Positions 33,737 through 42,913 of a stretch of 64,000 bases of DNA are shown here, piece by piece. The notes below the pieces were generated by a model. The model made no database searches. It was not told the DNA's origin and was given only the letters and a program-made list of their open reading frames with translations. The position numbers and the translations under genes were made by a program. The number at the start of each line of letters is the position of its first letter. Position 1 is the stretch's first letter. The stretch spans positions 2,604,001-2,668,000 of the forward strand of contig NZ_CP119992.1 of NCBI RefSeq assembly GCF_029338575.1. The letters are read 5' to 3'. The DNA comes from Halomarina halobia (GTDB lineage Archaea; Halobacteriota; Halobacteria; Halobacteriales; Haloarculaceae).

Positions 33737-34009
33737 ATGGTGTTGTCGTGGCTCGTCGGGCTTCCGCGTCGCGTAGCTGCCGGGGTGCTGGGCTGGATCA
33801 GCGACAATCCGCTTCGGGTGGCCGGCGGGATCGCGGCCCTGCTGGCGGCGGGTCGCCTCTACGGTATCGCCCGAGACGCGCTGCGCGGTCCGGCCGTCGC
33901 GCCGGAGGCACAACTCCCGGCGCTGGCGGTCGATCTCGCCATCGCGCATCCTGCGTACGTCCTCGCGACCGTCCTCGGGACGGTCGCCGTCGTGACGCTC
34001 CGCTCGTGA
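33737..34009 (+). CDS. Small membrane protein, 90 residues
   Basis: Starts MVLSWLVGLPRRVAAGVLGW. Two or three hydrophobic segments are visible (about residues 26-45 and 68-86), with a short extracellular-type loop DALRGPAVAPEAQLP between. No motif is recognised. It is 55 nt after serB on the same strand and might be co-transcribed, but there is no functional link. Confidence 0.65.
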   Translation: MVLSWLVGLPRRVAAGVLGWISDNPLRVAGGIAALLAAGRLYGIARDALRGPAVAPEAQLPALAVDLAIAHPAYVLATVLGTVAVVTLRS

Positions 34010-34101
34010 GCCGCGGGCACGCGAACAGTCGCCGGTGTATCGCGATCACTCGGGGACGGTCGGGGAGGGTTGAAACCGGCCCTGCATACGACTGTCTGCA
34101 C

Positions 34102-34302
34102 GTGTCGAAGAGCATCCGGCTCTCCGAGGAGGCGTACGAGCGCCTCGCGGCGCACAAGCGGGAGGACGAGACGTTCTCGGAGGTGATCTTCAGGCTCGCC
34201 GGGGAACGCTCGCTGCTCGATCTGGCGGGCGTTCTCACCGACGAGCGGGCCGACGCGCTGGAGGAGGCGATCGAGGAGCGCCGTCGCGCCCCGGTCAGCT
34301 GA
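34102..34302 (+). CDS. VapB-family-like antitoxin, no toxin gene adjacent
   Basis: The GTG at 34102 gives 66 residues, [20 protein letters not shown] then [15 protein letters not shown]. This resembles the DUF217-type VapB antitoxins of archaea: a short DNA-binding strand and helix followed by a variable toxin-binding tail. The usual partner PIN-domain toxin normally follows immediately, but here the gene ends 8 nt inside the convergent metX gene. It may be an orphan or a stand-alone regulator. Confidence 0.7.
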   Translation: MSKSIRLSEEAYERLAAHKREDETFSEVIFRLAGERSLLDLAGVLTDERADALEEAIEERRRAPVS

Positions 34303-35533
34303 ACAGGCTCGTGTGCACCGGCGCGAACTGGCTCGGCCGGTCGGTGGAACTCGCGGTGTCGGTGATCGGGCCGGCGCGCACGCCGGAGGCGAGGAAGCCG
34401 CGCAGCGCGGGGCCGAGCTTCCCCGGCTCCACGAGGAAGGCGTCGTGGCCGTGGTCCGACTCGATGATGTGGTGCGCCGTCGGCGTCCCCGTCGCGCGGA
34501 ACGCCTCGGCGACCGTCTCGGCCTGTTCGACGGTGAAGTGCCAGTCGCCGGTGTAGGAGACGCAGAGCGCCTGCCCGTCGAAGGCGGCGAGCGCGTCCGC
34601 GTCCGAGGTGTAGCCCTCCGCGAGGTCGTAGTCGTCCATCGCCCGCGTCAGGTAGAGGTAGCTGTTGGCGTCGAAGCGGTCGACGAAGCGCTCGGCCTGG
34701 TAGTCGAGGTACGACTCCACGTCCCGGTAGGTGAAGAAGCCCGCGCCGGGGTCCGCCGGGAAGGTGTCCGGGACGGCGCGCCCGGCGGCCCGGCGACCGA
34801 ACTTCGCGTCCATCGAGTTCTTCGAGAGGTACATCACGTGCCCGAGCTGGCGGGCGAGGCCGAGGCCCTCGGTGGGTCCGTCGCCGGGGTAGTAGTCGCC
34901 GCCCTCCCACTTGGGGTCGGACGTGATGGCGCGGCGGGCGACGGCGTCGATCGCGAGACACTGCGGGTCGAGCCGCGCGGCGGTGGCGATCGCGCCGACG
35001 CGGTCGACGCGGTCGGGGTAGCGCTTCGCCCAGTCGAGGGCGTTCATCCCGCCGACGCTCCCCCCGACGACGGCGTGCAGGCGGTCGACGCCGAGGTGGT
35101 CGAGCAGGCGCGCCTGCGCCCTGGTCCAGTCGGCGACGGTGACGGCGGGGAAGTCCGTTCCGTAGGGCTCGCCCGTCTCGGGGTTCGTCGCGGGCGGACC
35201 GGACGAGCCGTAGCACGAGCCGGGGACGTTCGCGCAGACGACGAAGTACTCCGTCGTGTCGATCGCCTTCGCCGGGCCGACGACGTCGTTCCACCAGGCG
35301 CGGGCCTGGCCGTCGGTGTCGCGCGCGGTTCGACCGCCGCCGCCTCGCACGCCCGACTCCTCCGCTCCGGTCCGCGCGACGTTTGCGACGTGGGCACTCC
35401 CCGTGAGCGCGTGGCAGACCAGCACCGCGTTCCCGCCGTCGTACTCGCCGTAGGTCTCGTAGGCGAGTTCGAGGTCGGGGATCGACTCGCCGCAGGCGAA
35501 CTCGAAGGGGCCGAGGGAGACGCGTTCGGTCAT
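34295..35533 (-). CDS. metX: Homoserine O-acetyltransferase
   Basis: This 412-residue alpha/beta hydrolase has the family start [20 protein letters not shown], the oxyanion segment [14 protein letters not shown], and the nucleophile serine in [19 protein letters not shown] (about residue 160). Late Asp and His lie in [12 protein letters not shown] and [14 protein letters not shown]. It acetylates homoserine for sulfhydrylation. Acetyl versus succinyl specificity cannot be proven by eye, but metY beside it supports acetyl. It overlaps metY by 4 nt (ATGA). Confidence 0.93.
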   Translation of the reverse strand: MTERVSLGPFEFACGESIPDLELAYETYGEYDGGNAVLVCHALTGSAHVANVARTGAEESGVRGGGGRTARDTDGQARAWWNDVVGPAKAIDTTEYFVVCANVPGSCYGSSGPPATNPETGEPYGTDFPAVTVADWTRAQARLLDHLGVDRLHAVVGGSVGGMNALDWAKRYPDRVDRVGAIATAARLDPQCLAIDAVARRAITSDPKWEGGDYYPGDGPTEGLGLARQLGHVMYLSKNSMDAKFGRRAAGRAVPDTFPADPGAGFFTYRDVESYLDYQAERFVDRFDANSYLYLTRAMDDYDLAEGYTSDADALAAFDGQALCVSYTGDWHFTVEQAETVAEAFRATGTPTAHHIIESDHGHDAFLVEPGKLGPALRGFLASGVRAGPITDTASSTDRPSQFAPVHTSLFS

Positions 35534-36816
35534 GTGCCTATCGCCCGCTCCAGGTCCGCGACGATGTCCTCCGGATCCTCGATGCCGACCGACAGGCGGA
35601 CGAGGTCGGGCGTCACCCCGCTGGCACGCTGGGCCGCCTCGTCCAGCTGCGCGTGGGTCGTGCTCGCCGGGTGGATGACGAGCGTCTTGGCGTCGCCGAT
35701 GTTGGCGAGGAAGCGCGCGAGGCGTACGTCCTCGCAGAGGCGCTTGCCGCCCTCGTAGCCGTCCTCCAGGCCGAAGGCGATCACGCCGCCGTAGCCGCCG
35801 TCGAGGTACCGGGTGGCCAGGCCGTGGGTCTCGTGGGACTCCAGTCCCGGGTAGGTGACCCACGCCACGTCGGGGTGGTCCGCGAGGAACTCGGCGACGA
35901 CCTGCGCGTTGGCGCAGTGGCGCTCCATCCGGAGCGCGAGCGTCTCCAGTCCCTGGAGGGTGACCCAGGCGTCGAAGGGCGATTGCCCGTCGCCGAGCGA
36001 CCGGAGCGCGCGCTGGCGGGCGGCCTCGGTGAACGCCCGTTCGCCGTAGCGCTCGGCGAAGTTCAGCCCGTGGAAGGCGGGGTTCGCGCCGCCGACCTCG
36101 GGGTACCTCTCGGGGTACTCCTCCCACGGGAAGGTGCCGCCGTCGACGAGGACGCCGCCGACGGTGGTGCCCGAGCCGTGGATCCACTTCGTCGTCGACT
36201 CCCAGACCAGGTCCGCCCCGTGCTCGATCGGCCGACAGAGCGCCGGCGTCGCGAACGTGTTGTCCACCAGTACTGGAACGCCCGCCGCGTGGGCCACGTC
36301 GGCGATCCGCTCGAGATCCGCGGTGACGAGCGAAGGGTTGCCGATGGTCTCGAGGTGGACGTAGGCGGTGTCCCCGTCGATCGCCTCGGCGTAGGCGTCA
36401 ACGTCGAGCGTGTCCACGAACCGCGCCTCGATCCCCCGCCTGCGGGCCGTGTGCGAGAGGTAGGCGTGGGTCCCGCCGTAGATGGAGGCGGCGCTCACGA
36501 CGTTGTCGCCGCTCTCGGCGAGGACCAGCGTCGCGGCGTCGAGCGCGGCCATTCCCGAGGCGGTGCAGAGCGCGCCGACGCCGCCCGACAGCGACGCGAG
36601 GCGGTCCTCGAGCAGCCCGACGGTCGGGTTGCTGATGCGCGAGTAGACGTGGTCGTCGTCCTCCAGCGCGTACCGGGCCGCGGCCGTGTCCGCGTCCGGG
36701 AACTCGTAGGAGGAAGTCTGATACAGCGGCGGGGCCGCCGCCCCCGTCGCCGGGTCCGCGCGCTGCCCGGCGTGGACGCAGCGAGTCCCGAACCCCAGCG
36801 GAGTCTCGTCCTTCAT
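35530..36816 (-). CDS. metY: O-acetylhomoserine sulfhydrylase (Cys/Met PLP family)
   Basis: The 428-residue enzyme starts [20 protein letters not shown]. It shows [58 protein letters not shown] and the PLP lysine in [18 protein letters not shown] (about residue 207). The length and [19 protein letters not shown] segment favour the O-acetylhomoserine sulfhydrylase branch, making homocysteine from sulfide. First gene of the metY-metX operon; a candidate operator lies about 60 nt upstream. Confidence 0.94.
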   Translation of the reverse strand: MKDETPLGFGTRCVHAGQRADPATGAAAPPLYQTSSYEFPDADTAAARYALEDDDHVYSRISNPTVGLLEDRLASLSGGVGALCTASGMAALDAATLVLAESGDNVVSAASIYGGTHAYLSHTARRRGIEARFVDTLDVDAYAEAIDGDTAYVHLETIGNPSLVTADLERIADVAHAAGVPVLVDNTFATPALCRPIEHGADLVWESTTKWIHGSGTTVGGVLVDGGTFPWEEYPERYPEVGGANPAFHGLNFAERYGERAFTEAARQRALRSLGDGQSPFDAWVTLQGLETLALRMERHCANAQVVAEFLADHPDVAWVTYPGLESHETHGLATRYLDGGYGGVIAFGLEDGYEGGKRLCEDVRLARFLANIGDAKTLVIHPASTTHAQLDEAAQRASGVTPDLVRLSVGIEDPEDIVADLERAIGT

Positions 36817-36875
36817 GTGTGCTGTGCATACGTCCGGACGAATCTATAACCCACAGTTACGGCAATGATCGCCGC

Positions 36876-36894
36876 TTATGTGCAGAGCGCATAA
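36876..36894. promoter_or_regulatory. Imperfect inverted repeat upstream of metY-metX
   Basis: TTATGTGC and GCGCATAA are reverse complements with one mismatch, separated by AGA. The site is 60-78 nt before the metY start. A related half-site GTGCATAC is at 36825-36832, just before the gene. It may bind a regulator of the homocysteine operon. A GC hairpin (CCGCCGGGGG...CCTCGGCGG, about 36901-36927) follows and could end the TRAP transcript. Confidence 0.4.
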
Positions 36895-37004
36895 ACTCAC
36901 CGCCGGGGGTGCCGCGCCCCTCGGCGGGACGGAAGCGGAAGCGAGCGGTGAGCGCGGGAGACGGGAGCGGGCGGGGAACTGGGACGGTGGAGGCGACGCG
37001 GCGG

Positions 37005-39785
37005 TCAGTCGGTCGCCGGGACGACCTCCTCCGGGGACGCGGATTCGCCCGCCGCCCCCCGGCGATTCACGACCGCGAGCGCGCCGAAGAGCGCGCCGCC
37101 GAGGCCGCGGAGCACGAGGTCGAGCAGGAGCGGATCGCCGATCCCGACGGCGACCCCGACCAGTCCGAGCAGGTCGAGGCCGACGTTGAGCAGCAGCTTC
37201 GGGGTCATGAGCAGGAACGCCGAGAGCGCGAACAGGGCGCGCTGGCCGCGCCCCACCGGGCTGTAGAAGAAGCCGATGACGGTCGCGCCGAGCGCGACGA
37301 CGCCGAGGAACACGCCCGCGATGGGAACGAGCACCTCGAGGAGGAAGAACGCCGGGTCGGAGACCGCGCCCAGTCCGACGACCGTCGCCTCGTCGCCGCT
37401 CCCCCTGATGAGCAGGATGCCGGGGGTGAGCACGAACGCGAACGGCACGATGGCCTTGTTGAGCGACAGCGAGAACGCCTCGACGCCCGTCCTGAACGGA
37501 TCGGACTTGGCGATCCCGCTCGCCGCGTAGGCGGCGACGGCCACCGGCGGCGTGATGTCGGCGATGACGCCGAAGTAGAGGATGAACAGGTGGGCTGCGA
37601 GGATCGGGATCGTGCTCAGGTCGGTGATCGCGGGCGCGAGCAGCGACGCGAGGATGATGTACGTCACCGTCGTCGGCATCCCCATCCCGAGGATGATGGC
37701 CGAGATGGCCGTCACGACCAGCAGGAGGACGATGGAGCCGCCCGCCAGGCTCTCGATGAACGAGACGAGGTTCGGCCCCAGCCCCGTGACCGCGACGACG
37801 CCGGGGATGACGCCGGCGGCGGCGACGGCGATGACGACCTCGACGGCCGTCCGCGCCCCGGCGTTCATCGACTGGAGGACGAACCCGCCGTACTTGAACG
37901 GGGCGTTGTCCGTCAGTTGCGGGCGGTTCAACAGGTCCGCGGTCTCCTCGGCCGCGTCGTCGACCTGCTGGTCGTACTCGAGCAGCGGCGCGTCGAGGTG
38001 CGGGCGCAGCAGCAGTGTGGCCACGCTCACGACGATGACGATCGTCCCGAGGTCGCCGAGCGCGCCGTAGGCCGCGACGGTCGGACCGACGCCGCCGTCG
38101 CCCGCACCCCTGACCAGACCGACGAGGCCCGTCCCCCGCGTGAGATACGCCGCGAACGAGCCCAGCGTGAGCAGCGCGATCGTCCCGAGCAGGGGGAGCC
38201 GCGTCCGCTCGTTGTACGCCGCCACGAGCGCGATCAGCGCCATGATGGCGACGAGGGTGAACCACGCCGAGCGCGCGACCGACAGCCGAGCGATCAACAG
38301 GTAGTAGAGCAGGAGGAGGATCGGGATGAGGTAGTACCACCCCCGCCGGAGGTGGCTTCCGGTGTCCACGATCTCGTCGGGCGAGAGCCCGCCGATACCG
38401 GCCCGCGAGGCTTCGAGGTGGACCATCACCCAGACGCCGAAGAAGAAGACGACGGCGGGCACGGCCGCCGCGGTGATGATGTCGGAGAACGGCGTTCCCG
38501 TGAACTCGATCATCAGGAACGCGGCGGCTCCCATGACCGGCGGGAGGATCTGACCGCCGGAGGACGCCGAGGACTCCACCGCGCCCGCGAACTCGGGGCG
38601 GTAGCCGGTGCGCTTCATCAGCGGGATCGTGAACGCCCCCGTCGTGACGGTGTTGGCGATTGAGGACCCGGAGATGGTGCCCATGAACCCGGAGGCGAGG
38701 ATCGACGCCTTCGCGGGCCCGCCCTTCCGAGTTCCCGTCGCCGAGTACGCGAGGTCGATGAACCACTGGCCCGCGCCGCTCGTCTCGAGGAACGCCCCGA
38801 AGAGGATGAAGATGTAGATGAACTGGACGCTCACCGTCACCGGGATGCCGAACACCCCGTTGTTGACGTTGTACCAGAGGTTCTGGATCACCTGCGGCCA
38901 CGAGAGTTCCTGGATGGCGAGCACGCCGACGAACGCCATGTCGCGCTCGATGAGGTAGCCGTACCGGGCGTAGACGATGAAGCCCGCGACGATGAACATC
39001 AGGTAGATCCCGAGCGTCCGGCGGGTCGCCTCGAGCACCATCAGGACGCCGAGGATTCCCACCAGGTAGGCGTAGGAGAACGTGTCGAGCGGGATCCCGA
39101 GCGCCGCGATCAGCTGCACCGGAAGTTCGAGGAACGCGTACACCTCCTGGATCGGCGCGCCGTTGTCGAGGCCGAACAGCCGGAGGTTCTGGATCTCGTC
39201 GAACTCGGTGGCGACGTAGCCGCCGGCCATCAGCGAGAACAGGACGAACAGGTAATCGACAGGCGTGACCCGCTCGAAGTCGGGATCGACCGCGAACCAG
39301 CGGACGCCCCGGCGGACGCCCGCCGCCGCGCGCGTCGCCGGGCTGTCGCCTCCGAGGCGCTCGCGCATCGCGGGGACGACCCGCCCGAGGCGCGCGCTGA
39401 GGAACCCGTCGCCGGTCGTGGCCGGGAACAGGAGGAACGCGAGCACGAGCGCGAACGTCACGTGGATGGCGTTCACCTGGAGCAGCTGCAACTGGCCGAG
39501 GTCGACGCCCAGTCCGAACGGGAGGTCGAGCCTGAACGTCTGGCCCCGCGCGGCGATCCACATCTGGAACGCCGAGAAGAGGATGCCGACGACGGAGACG
39601 GCGACGGCGGCCGCCCCCGACAGGCTGCGCCTCCGCTCTACCTCCTGGCGGAGTCGCTTCTGCTCCTCCTCGGAGAGCACGTCGTCCGCGGCGTCGGCGG
39701 TTCCGCCGTCCGGTCGGGGGCGCGGCGTCCCGTCGCGCCTACCGGTGGCCGATCGATCCGTCCGTGTTTCGGTGTCGTCTGTCAT
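37005..39785 (-). CDS. TRAP transporter fused permease, 4TM/12TM, TAXI type
   Basis: The 926-residue membrane protein has an unusually long charged N-terminus (about 50 residues), then the small 4-helix subunit and the 12-helix subunit in one chain. Typical segments are GVLGIQEL-like AFVGVLAIQELSWPQVIQNL, FMGTISGSSIANTVTTGAFT, GILLIRGSGDEATVVGL and ADITPPVAVAAYAASGIAKS. It forms the Na+- or H+-coupled channel of a TAXI system. It overlaps the DUF1850 gene by 4 nt, and the binding-protein gene lies just before that. The substrate is often glutamate or a dicarboxylate in related systems but is not predictable here. Confidence 0.93.
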   Translation of the reverse strand: MTDDTETRTDRSATGRRDGTPRPRPDGGTADAADDVLSEEEQKRLRQEVERRRSLSGAAAVAVSVVGILFSAFQMWIAARGQTFRLDLPFGLGVDLGQLQLLQVNAIHVTFALVLAFLLFPATTGDGFLSARLGRVVPAMRERLGGDSPATRAAAGVRRGVRWFAVDPDFERVTPVDYLFVLFSLMAGGYVATEFDEIQNLRLFGLDNGAPIQEVYAFLELPVQLIAALGIPLDTFSYAYLVGILGVLMVLEATRRTLGIYLMFIVAGFIVYARYGYLIERDMAFVGVLAIQELSWPQVIQNLWYNVNNGVFGIPVTVSVQFIYIFILFGAFLETSGAGQWFIDLAYSATGTRKGGPAKASILASGFMGTISGSSIANTVTTGAFTIPLMKRTGYRPEFAGAVESSASSGGQILPPVMGAAAFLMIEFTGTPFSDIITAAAVPAVVFFFGVWVMVHLEASRAGIGGLSPDEIVDTGSHLRRGWYYLIPILLLLYYLLIARLSVARSAWFTLVAIMALIALVAAYNERTRLPLLGTIALLTLGSFAAYLTRGTGLVGLVRGAGDGGVGPTVAAYGALGDLGTIVIVVSVATLLLRPHLDAPLLEYDQQVDDAAEETADLLNRPQLTDNAPFKYGGFVLQSMNAGARTAVEVVIAVAAAGVIPGVVAVTGLGPNLVSFIESLAGGSIVLLLVVTAISAIILGMGMPTTVTYIILASLLAPAITDLSTIPILAAHLFILYFGVIADITPPVAVAAYAASGIAKSDPFRTGVEAFSLSLNKAIVPFAFVLTPGILLIRGSGDEATVVGLGAVSDPAFFLLEVLVPIAGVFLGVVALGATVIGFFYSPVGRGQRALFALSAFLLMTPKLLLNVGLDLLGLVGVAVGIGDPLLLDLVLRGLGGALFGALAVVNRRGAAGESASPEEVVPATD

Positions 39786-40273
39786 GATAGAAACGAGAGG
39801 GCGATGTCGAGCGCGGAGCGCCGGTCGACGGAGAGCCGCACCGGCCGTGCGTCGGAGCGGCCGACGAGGTCGTACGTCCCGTTACCCACGTGGAGTTCGT
39901 GGCCGGCGACGCGGCCGGGGTTCACGTACAGCTCCCGGTAGCTCCCCGCCGGATCGAACGTGAAGTCCCCGCCGTCGGTGACGGTCACGTTCGCGTCCGC
40001 CGGGAGCCCCCAGCCGTACGACTGGAAGTCCATGCGCGTCATCACGAGCCGGTCGCCCCTGACGGCGTAGGCGTCGAGCACGCGCGTCTTCTCGACGCTG
40101 TGGGTGTACTCGAGCGCGACGGTCGTGTTCTCCTCGACCGGGACGACGAGCAGCCGCTCGCCGGTCTCGGCGTCGGAGACGACGAGCGCCCGGTCGACCG
40201 GCACCGCGGCGGCTCCGCCGACCGCGAGCGCGCAGAGGAGGACGACCGCCAGTACCCGAACGGCGGCGCGCAT
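39782..40273 (-). CDS. DUF1850 protein, TRAP-TAXI accessory subunit
   Basis: The 163-residue protein begins with a signal or anchor helix (VRVLAVVLLCALAVGGAAAV). The DUF1850 core follows: VALEYTHSVEKTRVLDAYAV, MDFQSYGWGLPADANVTVTD and PAGSYRELYVNPGRVAGHEL. DUF1850 genes recur between TAXI binding protein and permease genes in archaea, and that is exactly the position here. The domain's function is not known; an accessory role in transport is inferred from context only. Confidence 0.88.
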   Translation of the reverse strand: MRAAVRVLAVVLLCALAVGGAAAVPVDRALVVSDAETGERLLVVPVEENTTVALEYTHSVEKTRVLDAYAVRGDRLVMTRMDFQSYGWGLPADANVTVTDGGDFTFDPAGSYRELYVNPGRVAGHELHVGNGTYDLVGRSDARPVRLSVDRRSALDIALSFLS

Positions 40274-40331
40274 GGCTATCGAGGGGCGATGCCGCGCCGA
40301 ATACGTTTCGCGACATCACGATGGCCCATGT

Positions 40332-41402
40332 TCAGGCGCTCTCGTTGGTCGCGTTGGTCGCGTTGGTCGCGTTCGCGTCGGTCGCGTTGGTGTCGTTCGT
40401 CGCGTTACCGTCGCCGCCCTCCTCGCCGAAGTACGCCTCGGCACCGGCGTGCAGCGGGATGGACATCCCGTCGAGGGCGGTGTCCTTCGTGATGAACTCC
40501 TGCTTGGTGTCGATCTGGTCGGTGTTGTCGAAGATGGCCGCGGTCACCTGTTCGACGGTGTCGGCCGGGACCTGCTCGGTCGTCGCGATCATCGCCTGCA
40601 CCGAGACGGTCGGTACCGGCGACTCGTTGCCGTAGGTGTCGGCCGGGATCTCGTCCTCCGCGTAGAACGGCGCGGCGTCGAGGACGGCCTGCTGGTTCTC
40701 CCCCTCCACCGGGACGATGACCACGTCCTCCGTCTGGGCGAGTTCGGCGACCGCGGCGACGGGCCACCCGCCGACGACGAACGCGGCGTCGATGTCGCCG
40801 TTCTTCAGCTGTTCGGTCGCCTGCGAGAACCCGGTGTTCTGCTCCTGGTAGTCGCTGACGCCGAGCGCCTCGAGGATCTGGACCGCGTTCACCTGCGTCC
40901 CGCTCCCGGTGTCGCCCGTGTTGATCGTCTTCCCCTGGAGGTCGGCGGGCTGTTCGATCCCCGTACCGGCCAGCGTGACGATGTGGATCGTCTCGGGATA
41001 GAGCGTCGCGACGCCGCGGAGGGACTCGATGGCGTTGTCCTTGAACGCATCGATGCCCTCGCCGTTGTACGCGAAGTAGGCGATGTCGTTCTGGATGAGC
41101 GCGAAGTCGGCGTTGCCCTGCGAGAGGCTGCCGACGTTCTCGACGCTCGCGCCCGTCGAGCGCACGTCCACCGAGAAGTCGGTGTTGGCCTCGATGATGC
41201 TCTTGAAGTTGTTGGACAGCGGGAAGTACGTCCCGCCGGTCCCGCCGGCGTCCCACGAGAGGCGGTCGGATCCACCGCCGCCGCCGGAGTCGTTCCCGGA
41301 GCCGTTACCGTCGCCGTCCCCGCCGGTACATCCCGCGAGGAGTGACGCGCCGGCGACACCCGCACCGATCAGAAACTTCCGTCGATTAGCACGTGACGTC
41401 AT
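40332..41402 (-). CDS. TAXI family TRAP transporter solute-binding lipoprotein
   Basis: The 356-residue protein has RRKFLIGAGVAGASLLAGC, a Tat-type signal ending in a lipobox Cys, then a Gly/Asn/Ser-rich tether. The binding domain opens DAGGTGGTYFPLSNNFKSII, the TAXI signature, and contains NADFALIQNDIAYFAYNGEG and GDTGSGTQVNAVQILEALGV. The last 25 residues are repeated Asn-Ala-Thr sequons (NATNDTNATDANATNATNAT), likely N-glycosylation sites. It captures substrate outside the cell for the fused permease. Confidence 0.93.
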   Translation of the reverse strand: MTSRANRRKFLIGAGVAGASLLAGCTGGDGDGNGSGNDSGGGGGSDRLSWDAGGTGGTYFPLSNNFKSIIEANTDFSVDVRSTGASVENVGSLSQGNADFALIQNDIAYFAYNGEGIDAFKDNAIESLRGVATLYPETIHIVTLAGTGIEQPADLQGKTINTGDTGSGTQVNAVQILEALGVSDYQEQNTGFSQATEQLKNGDIDAAFVVGGWPVAAVAELAQTEDVVIVPVEGENQQAVLDAAPFYAEDEIPADTYGNESPVPTVSVQAMIATTEQVPADTVEQVTAAIFDNTDQIDTKQEFITKDTALDGMSIPLHAGAEAYFGEEGGDGNATNDTNATDANATNATNATNESA

Positions 41403-41638
41403 AGCGTACAGTATTCCTGTAGAGGCTTATAGAGACATCGCTATAGAGTCCCCTCGTTGAGTATTGGTAACGTCGATACACACGTGCGCCCGCGTGTTTC
41501 GCCGTGGTCCCCACGGCCCCTCCGACGCCGGTATCCCGTTAGTTGGAGATCGGTAAGGACGCCCGTCACCTCGGGCTGACGAACCACTTCGACGGGGACA
41601 ACCGACAGTATACTACCCTCCCGCTCGTACTTCGGCGC

Positions 41639-42874
41639 GTGACCGTTCGACGAACGCGCACCGTCCTCGCCGCGACCGTCTTCGCGGTCCTGTTCGCCCA
41701 GGTGCTTCTGTACCCGGGCATCACCGACCTCGTCGCGCTGTGGGCCGACGCGCCCGCCTCCGAGTCGCTCGCGGAGACGGGTCTCGACGCGGGCAAGTGG
41801 TTCCTCGCGGCCGAGTTCGCCGGGTTCGTCCTCTTCGCGGGCGCGTGGGGGGCGCTCAGCGACGCGCTCGGCCGCCGCGTCCCGCTCATCACGGCCGGGG
41901 CGCTGGGCGGCGCGCTCGGCTACGCGGCGCTCGCCGGCCTCGCGTTCGCGGACGCCTCGTTCGGGACCGTCCTCCTCGTCCGGTTCGCGCAGGGCGCGCT
42001 CACCATCGGCGCGTTCTCGCTCTCGATGACGATGCTGATGGACCTGGGCGGCGGCCACGGCCGGAACATGGGCGCGGCCGGGATCGCCATCGGGCTCGGG
42101 ACGGCGCTCGGCGCGCCGGTCGGCGGCCGCCTCGCGGACCTCGATCCGCTCGCGCCCGTCGTCGCCGCGAGCGCGCTCCTCGTCGTTCCGGGCCTGCTCG
42201 TCCTGCTGGTCGGCGACCGCGCGCCGGCCGGGCGCGAGGGCGTCGGTGCGGCGTTCGTGCGCCTCCGGTCGCGCCCGGCGCTCTCGCTCCCCTACGCGTT
42301 CGGCTTCATCGACCGCCTGACGGCGGGCTTCTTCGCGCTCGTCGGGACCGTCTACTTCCGCGCCGCCTTCGACCTCGACGCGACGGCGACCGGGCTCCTC
42401 CTCGGCGCGTTCTTCGCGCCGTTCGCGCTCCTCCAGTACCCGATGGGCGTGGTCTCGGACCGGATCGGGCGGAAGATCCCCATCGCGCTCGGCTCGACGC
42501 TGTACGGCATCGTCGTCGTCGCCGTCGTCCTCGCGCCCGACGTGTCGCTCGTCGCCCTCCTGCTGGTGCTGACGGGGGTCACCGGGGCGTTCATGTCCCC
42601 CGCGACGATGGCGCTCGTGACCGACCTCGCGGGCGAGCGCGAGCGGGGGGTCGCCATGGGCGGCTACAACGTCGTCGGCTCGCTCGGCTTCCTCGTCGGC
42701 ATCGTCGGCGGCGGGACGCTCGCCGCCGCCTTCGGCTTCACCGTCGCCTTCGTAGTCGTGGGGCTCGCGGAGATCGCCCTCGCGGTGGCGGCGCTCCCCG
42801 CGCTCTCGCGGGTCGATCCCGAGCGCGTCCGCGTGTTCGATCGCGGCGAAAAGAGCGAGCGTGAGAGCGCCTGA
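41639..42874 (+). CDS. Major facilitator superfamily transporter
   Basis: The GTG at 41639 (VTVRRTRTVLAATVFAVLFA) places the first membrane helix near the N-terminus; the frame from 41543 adds a polar extension unlikely to be translated. The 411-residue protein has 12 hydrophobic helices in two halves. The MFS motif A loop appears as GALSDALGRRVPLITAGA (about 77-94) and again as GVVSDRIGRKIPIALGS. Substrate unknown; the layout resembles drug or metabolite exporters. It converges on the second beta-helix gene with 39 nt between ends. Confidence 0.88.
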   Translation: MTVRRTRTVLAATVFAVLFAQVLLYPGITDLVALWADAPASESLAETGLDAGKWFLAAEFAGFVLFAGAWGALSDALGRRVPLITAGALGGALGYAALAGLAFADASFGTVLLVRFAQGALTIGAFSLSMTMLMDLGGGHGRNMGAAGIAIGLGTALGAPVGGRLADLDPLAPVVAASALLVVPGLLVLLVGDRAPAGREGVGAAFVRLRSRPALSLPYAFGFIDRLTAGFFALVGTVYFRAAFDLDATATGLLLGAFFAPFALLQYPMGVVSDRIGRKIPIALGSTLYGIVVVAVVLAPDVSLVALLLVLTGVTGAFMSPATMALVTDLAGERERGVAMGGYNVVGSLGFLVGIVGGGTLAAAFGFTVAFVVVGLAEIALAVAALPALSRVDPERVRVFDRGEKSERESA

Positions 42875-42913
42875 ACCGGTCCCCGGCAGGGATCGTCCGG
42901 TTTAGTTAGCGGT

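Noticed and set aside
36844..39561. A 905-codon minus-strand frame within the TRAP permease gene
   Set aside because: It is offset by one frame from the real permease, is Arg/Pro/Gly-rich and has no membrane helices.
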